Made by a program: the position numbers and the translations under genes. Below, piece by piece: positions 18,300 to 26,775 of a stretch of 40,289 nucleotides of DNA. A model generated the notes under the pieces. The model searched no databases and had not been told where the DNA came from. It saw nothing but the letters and a program-made list of their open reading frames with translations. Numbering within the stretch: the stretch's first letter is position 1; every line of letters begins with the position of its first letter. Where the stretch lies: positions 1 to 40,289 of the forward strand of contig PWLN01000216.1 in the NCBI GenBank assembly GCA_003559375.1. Reading direction: 5' to 3'. The DNA is from Balneolaceae bacterium (GTDB lineage Bacteria > Bacteroidota > Rhodothermia > Balneolales > Balneolaceae).

Positions 18300-19415
18300 T
18301 TACTCAATCAACTCACCCGAATATAGTTTCTTCATCACTTCAATTTTTTCGGGGTTATCCAGTAATGCCCTGTCCGAAAACATCATAATACCGGAAGATG
18401 GCGGTTTTGAACCTATTGTCATCACCTCTCTGAATTCTTCAACAGTCACAACATCAGGATTATCGTGCGCCTGTACAATAGGCCAAATTATTGGATTGTA
18501 ATCAGATGACCAGCTTATCTGATCACCCAGCCAACTTGTATATTCTCCAACCCATGATGCCGGCCGGTTTTTCATTTTATGAAACAACATTGGCGAGAGT
18601 ACATCTGCCATTTCAATGAATGAATCAACATCAATACCAAGTGTTTTGTAAAGGGCTCCATCATAATCATCAGGAAACCAGGAGCAGTAAAAGATGCCAA
18701 GAAGTGCATCGGGTTGCATCTCCTGAAGAATCAGCTTCATTCCGGATACCCAATTATTGAGTACCGTGCTTCGCCATTCTCTCCAATCAGAATCAGCATT
18801 TTCCAAAATCCAGGCAGCTTTTTCAGGAATATCAGTACCGATAACCTGCAAATCGGCATGTTCTGAAAATAATGAGGTGCATCTGTCACAAAAACAGGTT
18901 TCCGGTAAAATAGGATCCGGGGTTTCAAATTGTGCATGCCAGTGCACATAATCTAAAAAAATACCGTCCACATCATACGTTTCAAGAATTTCACGCAATT
19001 GATTTGTTCGATAATCCCAAAATCCAGGATGTGTTGGGCATACGCCCATAAACCAGTCGGCAGGTGGGGACTTTTCGCCATATTCATTAATGGGCCAGGC
19101 ATCAGGATGATTTTCTACATAATTGCGGCCAAGCAAGGTTGGAAACTCTACAAAAACATGCACATTTTGGGAATGCGCGGTTTCGAAAAGCTCTTCATTC
19201 AAGGATATACTCCTAACAAATATCGCATTCATTCCCAATTCATCGAATCGATACCCGGCTTCGATCAGCGTTCCCGGATTTCCGTACACCCCCTTCACAA
19301 ACGGCAGTACTGCCTGATCAACTTCGAGGGGCACGGCCTTATTACAGGCTGGTAACCCGGTGAAGATGATTAAAAAAGATGCCAGAATGAATAAGCTGCT
19401 GCTAAAAAATTTCAT
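18300..19415 (-). CDS. Lipoprotein, putative TIM-barrel glycoside hydrolase
   Basis: This 371-residue protein has a signal peptide with lipobox LPAC (Cys24), so it is probably anchored in a membrane. Sequence features fit a (beta/alpha)8 glycoside-hydrolase-like fold: AIFVRSISL, VHVFVEFPT and, most telling, VDGIFLDYVHWHAQF (about 149-163) with an acidic residue at the end of a strand (Asp155). A cysteine cluster CFCDRC (174-179) follows; this appears in putative glycosyl hydrolases of the GHL6/GHL10 type and may bind a metal. I cannot name a substrate. The 63-bp gap to the FNT gene holds no obvious signal. It is divergent from hslO. Confidence 0.7.
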   Translation of the reverse strand: MKFFSSSLFILASFLIIFTGLPACNKAVPLEVDQAVLPFVKGVYGNPGTLIEAGYRFDELGMNAIFVRSISLNEELFETAHSQNVHVFVEFPTLLGRNYVENHPDAWPINEYGEKSPPADWFMGVCPTHPGFWDYRTNQLREILETYDVDGIFLDYVHWHAQFETPDPILPETCFCDRCTSLFSEHADLQVIGTDIPEKAAWILENADSDWREWRSTVLNNWVSGMKLILQEMQPDALLGIFYCSWFPDDYDGALYKTLGIDVDSFIEMADVLSPMLFHKMKNRPASWVGEYTSWLGDQISWSSDYNPIIWPIVQAHDNPDVVTVEEFREVMTIGSKPPSSGIMMFSDRALLDNPEKIEVMKKLYSGELIE

Positions 19416-19597
19416 GAATTTATAAACTGGATTAAAGTTTTAAACCCATAAAATATAAAACAGACCAGACAGATACTTGCAACAGAAGTGTGGCAGTTAC
19501 CCTTTATTGACAATCTGCTTACCTTGCAACGAATTCTGCCAAAATAAATGTTAAATGGCTTAAAGGAACGTGTAACCGAAGGCAACTTAAGAAATTC

Positions 19598-20503
19598 ATG
19601 TCTATCAAAGAAAATTTCAAATTCAAAGATCGATTGATCAAGGGTATTGAGAATGATGGGAGGTTTAAAATCAGTGTGGTAAAAACAACCGAAGTGGTTC
19701 AAACTGCAAAACAAAATCACAATCTCTCAATGCTGAATACGGTATTGCTTGGGCGATCACTTACAGCGGCAATCCTACTTGCTTCCGAATTGAAAGGTGA
19801 GGAGCGAATCAAAATACGCCTTGAAGGCAGCGGACCTGTGGGTATGATAACCGCTGAAGCTAATCATGCGGGTGAAATACGCGGTTATGTTCAACACCCC
19901 GAAACAGAGCTTGATTATTCTGATGAAACAACTTCCATAGGAGACGGGATTGGTATAGGCCTGCTCGTGGTTTCAAAAACACTGTATAATGAAGCTGAAC
20001 CACGTATCAGCTCCATAGAAATCATAAAAGGAGATATTCTGTCAGACATGGCCCATTACATGGTTCAATCAGAGCAAATTCCATCTGCTTTTTTACTTGA
20101 TGTGAGCTTGAAAGACAATGGTGATGTTTTACAGGCAGGTGGAGTGTTGGTTCAGCGTATGCCAGGAGCCGATGACACCGTGATGGATATGCTTCAGCTG
20201 CACCTCACGGAATTGCCACCAGTTGCAAAACTTCTAGAAGATGGCAAATACGTGGATGAGATTATGTGGTTAGCCAGCCGACCATTTCAGGTAAAAGAAC
20301 TTGAAAGGCAACCTATTCACTTTTTCTGCAGATGCAGCCCGGAACGATTTATCAATGCTTTATCAATGCTTAACTATAAAGACCTGCGTGAACTAAAAGG
20401 TGAAAAACAGGAGATCATTTGCCATTATTGTGGCAGAAAGCATATTGTATCAAAAAAAGAAATGACAGCCATTTACGAAGCAGCAAGGGCCAAATTAAAC
20501 TAA
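19598..20503 (+). CDS. hslO: Hsp33 redox-regulated holdase chaperone
   Basis: This 301-residue cytoplasmic chaperone is activated by oxidation: zinc bound by four cysteines is released, disulfides form and the C-terminus unfolds to hold client proteins. The zinc site is complete as CRC (Cys244, Cys246) and CHYC (Cys275, Cys278). The N-terminal domain carries the usual LLGRSLTAAILLASELKGEERI segment. Its length is close to the E. coli protein. The ATG at 19598 is the first in frame. The ndh gene starts one base after its TAA, so the two are almost certainly in one operon, joining an oxidative-stress chaperone to a respiratory flavoenzyme that can generate reactive oxygen. Confidence 0.96.
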   Translation: MSIKENFKFKDRLIKGIENDGRFKISVVKTTEVVQTAKQNHNLSMLNTVLLGRSLTAAILLASELKGEERIKIRLEGSGPVGMITAEANHAGEIRGYVQHPETELDYSDETTSIGDGIGIGLLVVSKTLYNEAEPRISSIEIIKGDILSDMAHYMVQSEQIPSAFLLDVSLKDNGDVLQAGGVLVQRMPGADDTVMDMLQLHLTELPPVAKLLEDGKYVDEIMWLASRPFQVKELERQPIHFFCRCSPERFINALSMLNYKDLRELKGEKQEIICHYCGRKHIVSKKEMTAIYEAARAKLN

Positions 20504-20504
20504 G

Positions 20505-21758
20505 ATGAATCAAAAAAAAGAAGTGATTATTGTTGGCGGAGGTTTCGCCGGAATATCGGCAGCCAAAGTACTGAGGAACACTGAATGGAATGTTACCATC
20601 ATTGATAAAAAAAACCACCATCTCTTTCAGCCTCTTCTCTACCAGGTAGCAACTGCTGCACTTTCTCCTGGTGACATTGCAATGCCTATTCGTGCAATTT
20701 TTAGCAAAGACCGGAATATCCGCACTATTTTGGGTGAAGTTATCAAAATAAATGTCAATGAAAATTCCCTGATACTCAAAACTGGGGAAGAGAAATTTTT
20801 TGACTACCTGATACTGGCCCCTGGTGCTGAATATCATTATTTCGGAAATAATGATTGGGCAAATTATGCCCCGGGACTCAAAACAATCGACAATGCGCTT
20901 GATATCCGTGAGCAGATATTGATTTCGCTTGAAAAAGCCGACCAGATTCAAAACCGGGATGCACGAAAACCATTCCTTAGATATGTGATTATTGGAGCAG
21001 GGCCTACCGGCGTTGAAACTGCCGGTGCTATCTCTGAGATTGCCAAACGCAATATGATGCGCGATTTTAAGAACATTAATCCGGAAGATACCGAGATATT
21101 TCTGATTGAGGCAGGCCAAAGAGTGTTGAATGGTTATACTCCGGATCTGTCACAAAGAGCCAAAGAAGATCTTGAGAAAATGGGTATAAAAGTACTGCTT
21201 AATACAAAAGTAACAGGTATAAATAAGGATGGTGTACAAACCGACAGCCAATTTTTTGAAACTCCAAATATTGTATGGGCAGCGGGTGTCACCGCATCAC
21301 CGCTAATCGGTGCACTCGGGATGGAAACCGATAAAACCGGCAGACTGAAGGTGAATCCCAATCTTACTGTTAAGGGCTCCGATTCAATTTTCGTTATCGG
21401 GGATGCCGCTTATATTGAAGATGAGCAGGGAAATTCTGTTCCAGCACTTGCCCCTGCTGCACTACAAATGGGCCGGTACGTTGGAAAGATGATAAAAAAT
21501 GGTGCAGATGTACGTAATAGTGTACCATTTCGATACACGGATAAGGGAACAATGGCTACAATCGGGCGGGCAAAAGCTGTAGCTGATATTCGCGGCCTGA
21601 AGTTCAGGGGCTTCTTTGCATGGTTATTATGGTCTGTCATCCACATATTTTTTCTGATTGGATTCCGTAACCGGTTCCGGGTGTTCGCAGAATGGGTTTG
21701 GCACTATATCACCTTTAAACGGGGTGTAAGGCTGATTACTGGGAGAAAATCAGTTTAG
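20505..21758 (+). CDS. ndh: Type II NADH:quinone oxidoreductase (NDH-2)
   Basis: This 417-residue flavoprotein transfers electrons from NADH to quinone without pumping protons. The FAD-binding motif is VIIVGGGFAGISAAKVL (about 8-24), the NADH-binding motif is IIGAGPTGVETAGAI, and the second FAD motif is IFVIGDAAYI. The C-terminal 50 residues (FFAWLLWSVIHIFFLIGF and WVWHYITFKRGVRL) form the amphipathic/hydrophobic membrane attachment typical of this group. The start follows the hslO stop by one base. The region after its stop is repeat-like and holds no clear hairpin terminator. Confidence 0.94.
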   Translation: MNQKKEVIIVGGGFAGISAAKVLRNTEWNVTIIDKKNHHLFQPLLYQVATAALSPGDIAMPIRAIFSKDRNIRTILGEVIKINVNENSLILKTGEEKFFDYLILAPGAEYHYFGNNDWANYAPGLKTIDNALDIREQILISLEKADQIQNRDARKPFLRYVIIGAGPTGVETAGAISEIAKRNMMRDFKNINPEDTEIFLIEAGQRVLNGYTPDLSQRAKEDLEKMGIKVLLNTKVTGINKDGVQTDSQFFETPNIVWAAGVTASPLIGALGMETDKTGRLKVNPNLTVKGSDSIFVIGDAAYIEDEQGNSVPALAPAALQMGRYVGKMIKNGADVRNSVPFRYTDKGTMATIGRAKAVADIRGLKFRGFFAWLLWSVIHIFFLIGFRNRFRVFAEWVWHYITFKRGVRLITGRKSV

Positions 21759-21814
21759 AAGTTCGATATGAGTTTCTCTCACTATTTTAAGAATTCGACT
21801 GATAACCGTCTTTT

Positions 21815-21960
21815 GGAGTGGGATTTGTAGTATATGGTGCGGGGAGTGTGGTATGAGGATTTTGGTATGAGGTGTGGGGAATTTCACTAAGCTTCATCAC
21901 TGAGTTCGGTACACTTTTCGCTTCGCGGGAATCGCTATCGCTCCAGCTTTTCACTAAAAA
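21815..21960. repeat. Repeat-like intergenic debris between ndh and the iscA-like gene
   Basis: This stretch lies between two convergent genes and has no coding capacity. It holds a G/T-rich degenerate tract (GGTGCGGGGAGTGTGG, then GGTATGAGG twice), followed by CGCTTCGCGGGAATCGCTAT and CGCTCCAGCTTTTCACT. The same order (G/T-rich tract, CGCTRTCGC segment, CTCCAG/TTTTCAC words) occurs at 17100-17363. The similarity is by eye and imperfect. Confidence 0.5.
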
Positions 21961-21972
21961 TCTGATACCAAG

Positions 21973-22404
21973 TCAAACTGCAAAAGAGGTGCCGCACCCG
22001 CAGGATTCACTTGCATTAGGATTATCGAAAGTAAAACCGCGAGCGTCAAGTCCGTCAGGGTAATCGATTACGATACCATTGAGATACATCATGTGCCTGG
22101 GATCAACAACAATATCCATGCCTTTACTATGAACAATTTTATCCTCATCCGTGCGATGATCAAAACCAAGCTTATAGCTTAAGCCGGAACAGCCTCCGCC
22201 TTCTACAGCTACTCTCAAATACAGGCTATCGTCAAGGTTCTCATCATTCTTGATTTTTTTAATCTGCCTGGCAGCCCGTTCTGTCAATTTTACCGGATCA
22301 AGATCAGAGTTCTTTAAAGTTTCCTGATTTGATTCGGATTCATCATCAGTAAAATCAATTAATGATGCAATAACATCGTCTAAGTTTTCTTCAGGCAGAG
22401 ACAT
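21973..22404 (-). CDS. Iron-sulfur cluster assembly A-type carrier (IscA/ErpA/SufA family)
   Basis: This 143-residue protein carries or scaffolds Fe-S clusters for delivery to apoproteins. The three family cysteines are present: Cys72 in GGGCSGLSY, and Cys135 and Cys137 in ESCGCGTSF. The first 35 residues form an acidic extension (DFTDDESESNQET) absent from the roughly 107-residue core family. It is the last gene of the minus-strand run, 11 bases after the AlbA_2-domain gene. LipA, encoded in the same run, needs two [4Fe-4S] clusters, so a supply role is plausible but not shown. I do not assign ErpA, IscA or SufA specifically. Confidence 0.93.
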   Translation of the reverse strand: MSLPEENLDDVIASLIDFTDDESESNQETLKNSDLDPVKLTERAARQIKKIKNDENLDDSLYLRVAVEGGGCSGLSYKLGFDHRTDEDKIVHSKGMDIVVDPRHMMYLNGIVIDYPDGLDARGFTFDNPNASESCGCGTSFAV

Positions 22405-22415
22405 AGTTTCAGTGT

Positions 22416-23093
22416 TTATTTCGTGATATTTGAAAAAGCAAAATAATCCGTTTCAGATCTTCTGAATAGTTCCAGCACACCGGCGCTAACCAGATTTACT
22501 AAAATTTTTGATGCCCGGTATGTTGTCACGTTAACAAGTTGAGAGTATTTAAGAACGGTTATTTCACCGTATTCATTCAGATACCTGAAAAGCATCTGTT
22601 CATTTTCACCATATTCAAATGTTACTCCTTCATCAGAGTTTGTTTTTTTCAAAATTTCGGTAAGCTCATCGCTTGCCAAAACGCTTTCATCTTTTTCCCT
22701 GACAAAAACCAGCCGTTTCTTACTGCTTTTCAGATAAACAGGTTTTTTATTAGCTTCAGGCACCCTTACAACCATCACATCGTATGGCCCGGTGTGAACC
22801 AGTTCAATACGTATAGGTACTTGCGGGACACAGAAATCACCCGCGGCTTTATACAAAAGAAACTCTTCTTCAAAATATGCTGATATACCTGTGATGTTTT
22901 TATAATCATCAACACCAATGAGAATGGTCCCGCCATTAGTATTGGCAAATGCCGCAATTTCTCGGGCAATTTTTTCGGGTGTCGGGGTTGTTTTTTTGAA
23001 TTCGAGGTACTTGCCTTCCCCGGTCTGTATCAGATTCCGGAGGTCATCACCATTCATCTGGGAGATGACGATTTCACCGTTTGGGAGTAACAT
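22416..23093 (-). CDS. AlbA_2/Schlafen-type nucleic-acid-binding domain protein
   Basis: This 225-residue protein starts with an AlbA_2 (Schlafen AAA-4-like) domain: GEGKYLEFKKT at 25-35 and IAAFANTNGGTILIGVDD at 46-63 are the family signature, ending with a VPEANKKPVYLK strand. The C-terminal third (about 160-225) looks like a winged-helix DNA-binding region (ITVLKYSQLVNVTTYRASKIL). Such proteins are usually called transcriptional regulators or ATP-binding proteins, but their function is mostly untested. The gene lies between gpsA (95 bases upstream) and the Fe-S carrier gene (11 bases downstream) and is probably co-transcribed with at least the latter. Confidence 0.85.
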   Translation of the reverse strand: MLLPNGEIVISQMNGDDLRNLIQTGEGKYLEFKKTTPTPEKIAREIAAFANTNGGTILIGVDDYKNITGISAYFEEEFLLYKAAGDFCVPQVPIRIELVHTGPYDVMVVRVPEANKKPVYLKSSKKRLVFVREKDESVLASDELTEILKKTNSDEGVTFEYGENEQMLFRYLNEYGEITVLKYSQLVNVTTYRASKILVNLVSAGVLELFRRSETDYFAFSNITK

Positions 23094-23188
23094 GATATCA
23101 AATAAATTTTTGGAAGGTCTTTAAACTTTTTGAAATGATTATGAAGATATGAAATCAAACTTATCCGGAAATACAACAAATTTCAATT

Positions 23189-24199
23189 TCAGATCATAAT
23201 TTCTTCCTTGGCATTTCTTGTCATCAGTTCATTCACGGCATCTTTGGGGTTCATATTTTCAAAAAGTACTTTGTATACAGACTCAGTAATTGGCATTTCA
23301 ACATTGTTCTTTCTTGACCATTGTGTAACAGATCGTGCTGTTTTAACTCCTTCTGCCACCATTGTCATACCTGCTTTTATTTCATCCAACGTTTTACCTT
23401 TTCCGATGTTGTAACCAACATAGCGATTCCGGCTGTGCTGGCTGGTGCAGGTTACAATAAGATCTCCCATTCCAGTTAAACCGGAAAAAGTATCCTGTGA
23501 TGCACCGAGCATACTTCCCATCCGTTTCATCTCATGCAACCCACGTGTTATCAGTGCGGCTTTGGCATTGTCGCCAAGTTCGGCTCCGTCAACAATACCG
23601 GCTGCAATAGCCATAATATTTTTCAGTGCTCCTCCAATTTCCGCACCAAGTATATCCTGGTTAAGATAAACCCGAAACATGGATGTCATGAATGTATCCT
23701 GGATAATCCTTGCCACCCGTTTGGAGTAAGCACTGGCAACAACCGTTGTAGGTTTGTTTTGGGCAACTTCTTCGGCATGGCTTGGGCCGGTAAGTACTCC
23801 GATCTGATCCTCAAGAACAACCCCATCAAATATGTGAACCAAAATTTGTGAGGGTGTCATCAAGGTATCCTGTTCGATACCTTTTGCCACGGAAACAATG
23901 ATTTCAGTACCTCTGAGGTACGGCCTTGCTTTCAGTGCCACTTCCCGTATTGCATGTGTTGGCGTGGCAAAAACTATCATTTCAGCACCTTTAACTGAGA
24001 ATTCAATTGTACTTGTGGCTTTAACCGAATCCGGTAGCATAAGGTCAGTAAGATACAGCGGATTTTTTTTATGGCTCATGATTCCTTCAACTACCTCTGG
24101 CTCCCTTGCCCATACAGATACTTCATAGCCCTTGCCTCCCAGAAGAGACGCCAGCGCTGTACCAAAACTTCCTGCACCGATGATACTTATTTTATTCAT
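23189..24199 (-). CDS. gpsA: NAD(P)-dependent glycerol-3-phosphate dehydrogenase
   Basis: This 336-residue enzyme reduces dihydroxyacetone phosphate to sn-glycerol-3-phosphate, the backbone of phospholipids. The N-terminal Rossmann motif is IIGAGSFGTALASLL. The catalytic lysine region is GGALKNIMAIAAGI, and the substrate-binding motif is LTGMGDLIVTC. Length and motif order are typical. The ATG overlaps the plsY stop in an ATGA at 24196-24199, so synthesis of glycerol-3-phosphate and its first acylation are translationally coupled. Confidence 0.97.
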   Translation of the reverse strand: MNKISIIGAGSFGTALASLLGGKGYEVSVWAREPEVVEGIMSHKKNPLYLTDLMLPDSVKATSTIEFSVKGAEMIVFATPTHAIREVALKARPYLRGTEIIVSVAKGIEQDTLMTPSQILVHIFDGVVLEDQIGVLTGPSHAEEVAQNKPTTVVASAYSKRVARIIQDTFMTSMFRVYLNQDILGAEIGGALKNIMAIAAGIVDGAELGDNAKAALITRGLHEMKRMGSMLGASQDTFSGLTGMGDLIVTCTSQHSRNRYVGYNIGKGKTLDEIKAGMTMVAEGVKTARSVTQWSRKNNVEMPITESVYKVLFENMNPKDAVNELMTRNAKEEIMI

Positions 24200-24891
24200 G
24201 AAGGAACCTTTTCTTCATGGATTCTACCCCTTGAGGGTTTAAATGATTTTACCCGGTTTTCCGTACCCTGCATCAGGCGTTTGATATTTCCGCTATGTTT
24301 AATAACGATACCAATAGCAAGTGCGCTACTAAAAAGTATAATGCTGCCATCAATATCCCACTCCAAAGCATATCTCATAGTTAATTGTGAAAATGGATAA
24401 ATGATTGCGCTGGCTATGGATCCAAGCGATACGTAACGGGTTGTAAACATCACAATCAAAAACAGGGCAAGTGAGATACTAATGGAAACCGGCTCAATAC
24501 CATATAACATCCCACAGGCTGTGGCAGCGCCTTTACCACCGCTGAAGCCTGCATATACAGGAAACATGTGTCCGATAACCGCTGCTACTCCTGCAAAAAT
24601 GAGAAGCATTGAGTCCACTTCCCAGTTTGCATAAAGTGAAACCGGCCCGCTGCCAATATTCCATGCAAGCTGGCTAATTACAGTAGTACAGAGAAGCCCT
24701 TTACCAAAATCGAACAATAACACCAGTGTACCGGCTTTCCATCCAAGTATTCTAAAAGTATTGGTTGCCCCGGCATTACCGCTGCCGTGTTCCCGAATAT
24801 CGATTTTATAGAATATTTTCCCCGTCCAAAGTGAACTTGGTATAGCGCCTATTAAGTAACTAATCAGTACAACGACGAATAGTGACAGCAT
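24196..24891 (-). CDS. plsY: Glycerol-3-phosphate acyltransferase PlsY
   Basis: This 231-residue inner-membrane enzyme transfers the acyl group of acyl-phosphate to glycerol-3-phosphate. The three PlsY motifs are visible: SYLIGAIPSSLWTGKI near the N-terminus, GSGNAGATNTFRILG (about 37-51) and AGFSGGKGAATACG in the middle. About seven hydrophobic segments are present. The C-terminus is charged and about 20 residues longer than many PlsY proteins. It overlaps gpsA by four bases and starts 79 bases after lipA. Confidence 0.96.
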   Translation of the reverse strand: MLSLFVVVLISYLIGAIPSSLWTGKIFYKIDIREHGSGNAGATNTFRILGWKAGTLVLLFDFGKGLLCTTVISQLAWNIGSGPVSLYANWEVDSMLLIFAGVAAVIGHMFPVYAGFSGGKGAATACGMLYGIEPVSISISLALFLIVMFTTRYVSLGSIASAIIYPFSQLTMRYALEWDIDGSIILFSSALAIGIVIKHSGNIKRLMQGTENRVKSFKPSRGRIHEEKVPS

Positions 24892-24970
24892 CTGGTGCGT
24901 TTCCGTTCAGTATTAATTTCCGTAAAAATAGTAAATAGATCAGGGAGAACCGAACAACGCCAAAAAAAAT

Positions 24971-25849
24971 TTAAATATGCCTCTCTGCATGATAGGAGGA
25001 GCGAACAAGCGGCCCGCTCTCTACATGCTCAAGCCCCAAATTTTCACCTATCTCCTTGTAAGCAGCAAACTGGTCGGGATGAATCCATTCAATTACAGGA
25101 TGGTGCAATTTGGTAGGTTGCATATACTGGCCAATAGTGAGAACATCAACTTTGTTGTCAGCACAATCCTGCATCAGTTCTACTACTTCCTCCATGGTTT
25201 CGCCAAGGCCGACCATAATACCGGTTTTTGTTCTCAGTTCCTGGTCTTTACAGCGTTTCAGCAATTCCAGTGAACGTTCATATTTTGCCTGTGGACGCAC
25301 ATTCCTGTACAGCCTTGGAACAGTTTCGAGATTATGACTGAGTACATCCGGAGGTGTATCGATTACAATTTGAAGGGCTTCCCATACACCACGGAAATCG
25401 GGTATAAGAGATTCTATTGTTACTCCCTGAATTGTTTCCCTGAGCAGCCTGTGGCATTCCGCAAAAATCGGTGCGCCGCCATCGTTTCTTTCATCCCGGT
25501 TTACAGATGTAATTACTACATGCCTGAGTTTCATTTTTGAAGCAGCATCCGCAACTCTTCTGGGTTCCTCCCAGTCGAGGCCCTGAGGCGGACGCCCTGT
25601 TTTAACTGCACAGAATGAGCATGAACGTGTACAAACATCTCCCAAAATCATAAAAGTTGCGGTTCCGGCTCCCCAGCACTCACCCATATTCGGGCAGCGG
25701 GCTTCCGAGCAAACTGTATGCAGGTTGTTTGACCGGATCGTCTCCGCAACTTCCTTGAATTTTTGGCCAGAGGGCAGCTTTACCCTTAGCCAGTCGGGGC
25801 GGCGATCGCCCGGAATACTTTTTTCAACGACGTTTAATTCTTTAATCAT
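24971..25849 (-). CDS. lipA: Lipoyl synthase
   Basis: This 292-residue radical SAM enzyme inserts two sulfur atoms into octanoyl groups on lipoyl domains. The auxiliary cluster ligands are in CSEARCPNMGEC (Cys47, Cys52, Cys58), the radical SAM cluster in CTRSCSFC (Cys73, Cys77, Cys80), and the C-terminal RSSYHA holds the conserved serine ligand. All required residues are present, so the enzyme should be active. It lies 79 bases after lipB on the same strand. Its product is used by the 2-oxoacid dehydrogenases to which LpdA (29131) belongs. Confidence 0.97.
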   Translation of the reverse strand: MIKELNVVEKSIPGDRRPDWLRVKLPSGQKFKEVAETIRSNNLHTVCSEARCPNMGECWGAGTATFMILGDVCTRSCSFCAVKTGRPPQGLDWEEPRRVADAASKMKLRHVVITSVNRDERNDGGAPIFAECHRLLRETIQGVTIESLIPDFRGVWEALQIVIDTPPDVLSHNLETVPRLYRNVRPQAKYERSLELLKRCKDQELRTKTGIMVGLGETMEEVVELMQDCADNKVDVLTIGQYMQPTKLHHPVIEWIHPDQFAAYKEIGENLGLEHVESGPLVRSSYHAERHI

Positions 25850-25928
25850 GTTTATTCATTTTGGCTTGTATCCGGAAATCAGGCTTATAAAGGTAAGGAT
25901 AATATCTTAAGCGTTCAGGAAACAGTAT

Positions 25929-26681
25929 CTAAATTTCATTTACAAACTGATTATTGTTTTCGTTCAGCATGATCATGCTATCGGGAGATGACGGTAACCT
26001 ATTTATGCTGACATTAAATACCTCGGAAAAGTGCCGTAACAGCCTGTTTTTAATTTCATTCATATCCATTTGTTTTCCCAAAATAGTTGATAAACTGGTA
26101 ACCGATTTATTCTTGAGGCCGCATGGCACAATATGGTCAAAATAACTGAGATCGGTATTCACATTTAAGGCGAAGCCGTGCATTGTAACCCACCTTGAGC
26201 ACCTGATCCCCATCGCACAGATTTTTTGGCCTTTCACCCACACTCCTGTTAATTTTGAAATACGTTCGCCTTTGATACCATAATCTGAAAGTGTTCTGAT
26301 AACCACTTCTTCAAGAAAACGCAGGTATTGATGGATGTCTGGAAAATATCTGTCCAGGTCAATGATAGGGTAACCAACAATCTGTCCCGGCCCATGGTAG
26401 GTAATATCTCCGCCACGGTCTATCTCAACATATTCTGCTCCAATTTCCTTCAACTCTTTCAATCCTTTCAGCAAATGTGAGGATTTACCACTTTTTCCAA
26501 GAGTATAGACATGCGGGTGTTCAACAAACAAAAAAGTATCGTTCTTACGATGCTCAGGAATAATGCCATCCCGAAACTGTAGTTTTTGAGTAATCAGTTC
26601 ACTCTGAATACTTTTTTGCAAATTCCAGGTATTGTGGTAAGGCTGTAAGCCCAGGTCGTATACATCAATTGTGTTTTCCAT
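25929..26681 (-). CDS. lipB: Octanoyl-[acyl-carrier-protein]:protein octanoyltransferase
   Basis: This 250-residue enzyme moves octanoate from ACP to lipoyl domains, the step before LipA. Family motifs are RGGDITYHGPGQIVGYPI, the catalytic lysine in GQKICAMGI, and the catalytic cysteine in HIVPCGLKNKSVTSL. I chose the ATG at 26679-26681 (MENTIDVYDLG). The frame is open upstream to a TTG at 26723, but that codon lies in the loop of the terminator of the preceding tonB gene and is not a credible start. A C-terminal tail of about 35 residues extends past the usual end. Distance from terminator to start is only about 27 bases, so the promoter or read-through arrangement is unusual. Confidence 0.95.
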   Translation of the reverse strand: MENTIDVYDLGLQPYHNTWNLQKSIQSELITQKLQFRDGIIPEHRKNDTFLFVEHPHVYTLGKSGKSSHLLKGLKELKEIGAEYVEIDRGGDITYHGPGQIVGYPIIDLDRYFPDIHQYLRFLEEVVIRTLSDYGIKGERISKLTGVWVKGQKICAMGIRCSRWVTMHGFALNVNTDLSYFDHIVPCGLKNKSVTSLSTILGKQMDMNEIKNRLLRHFSEVFNVSINRLPSSPDSMIMLNENNNQFVNEI

Positions 26682-26701
26682 GGGCACAAGATAACCAAAA
26701 A

Positions 26702-26733
26702 AGGGAAAAGTGGGTTCACTCAAGAACCCACTT
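26702..26733 (-). terminator. Intrinsic terminator of the first tonB paralogue
   Basis: A perfect 10-bp stem AAGTGGGTTC/GAACCCACTT with a 6-base loop lies at 26708-26733. On the minus strand it is followed by TTTTCCCTTTTTT. It sits 42 bases beyond the tonB stop in the right orientation. Confidence 0.85.
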
Positions 26734-26735
26734 CT

Positions 26736-26762
26736 CGGTGTCCTGTCTCCTTCAACTACTAA
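26736..26762 (-). repeat. 27-nt conserved element behind tonB, copy 1
   Basis: These 27 bases (+ strand beginning CGGTGTCCTGTCTCC and ending CAACTACTAA) are identical to 27791-27817. Both copies lie between a tonB stop codon and its terminator hairpin, one or two bases from the hairpin. The bases between the stop codon and the element are not conserved. Confidence 0.9.
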
Positions 26763-26775
26763 CGAGATGCTCTTT

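Noticed and set aside
20415-21119. 234-residue open frame antisense to the end of hslO and the start of ndh
   Set aside because: Lies opposite two well-supported genes; the translation has no family motif and looks like a codon-shadow frame.
26682-26723. Upstream extension of lipB to a TTG at 26723
   Set aside because: The TTG is in the loop of the tonB terminator, and the added residues are not part of the LipB fold.
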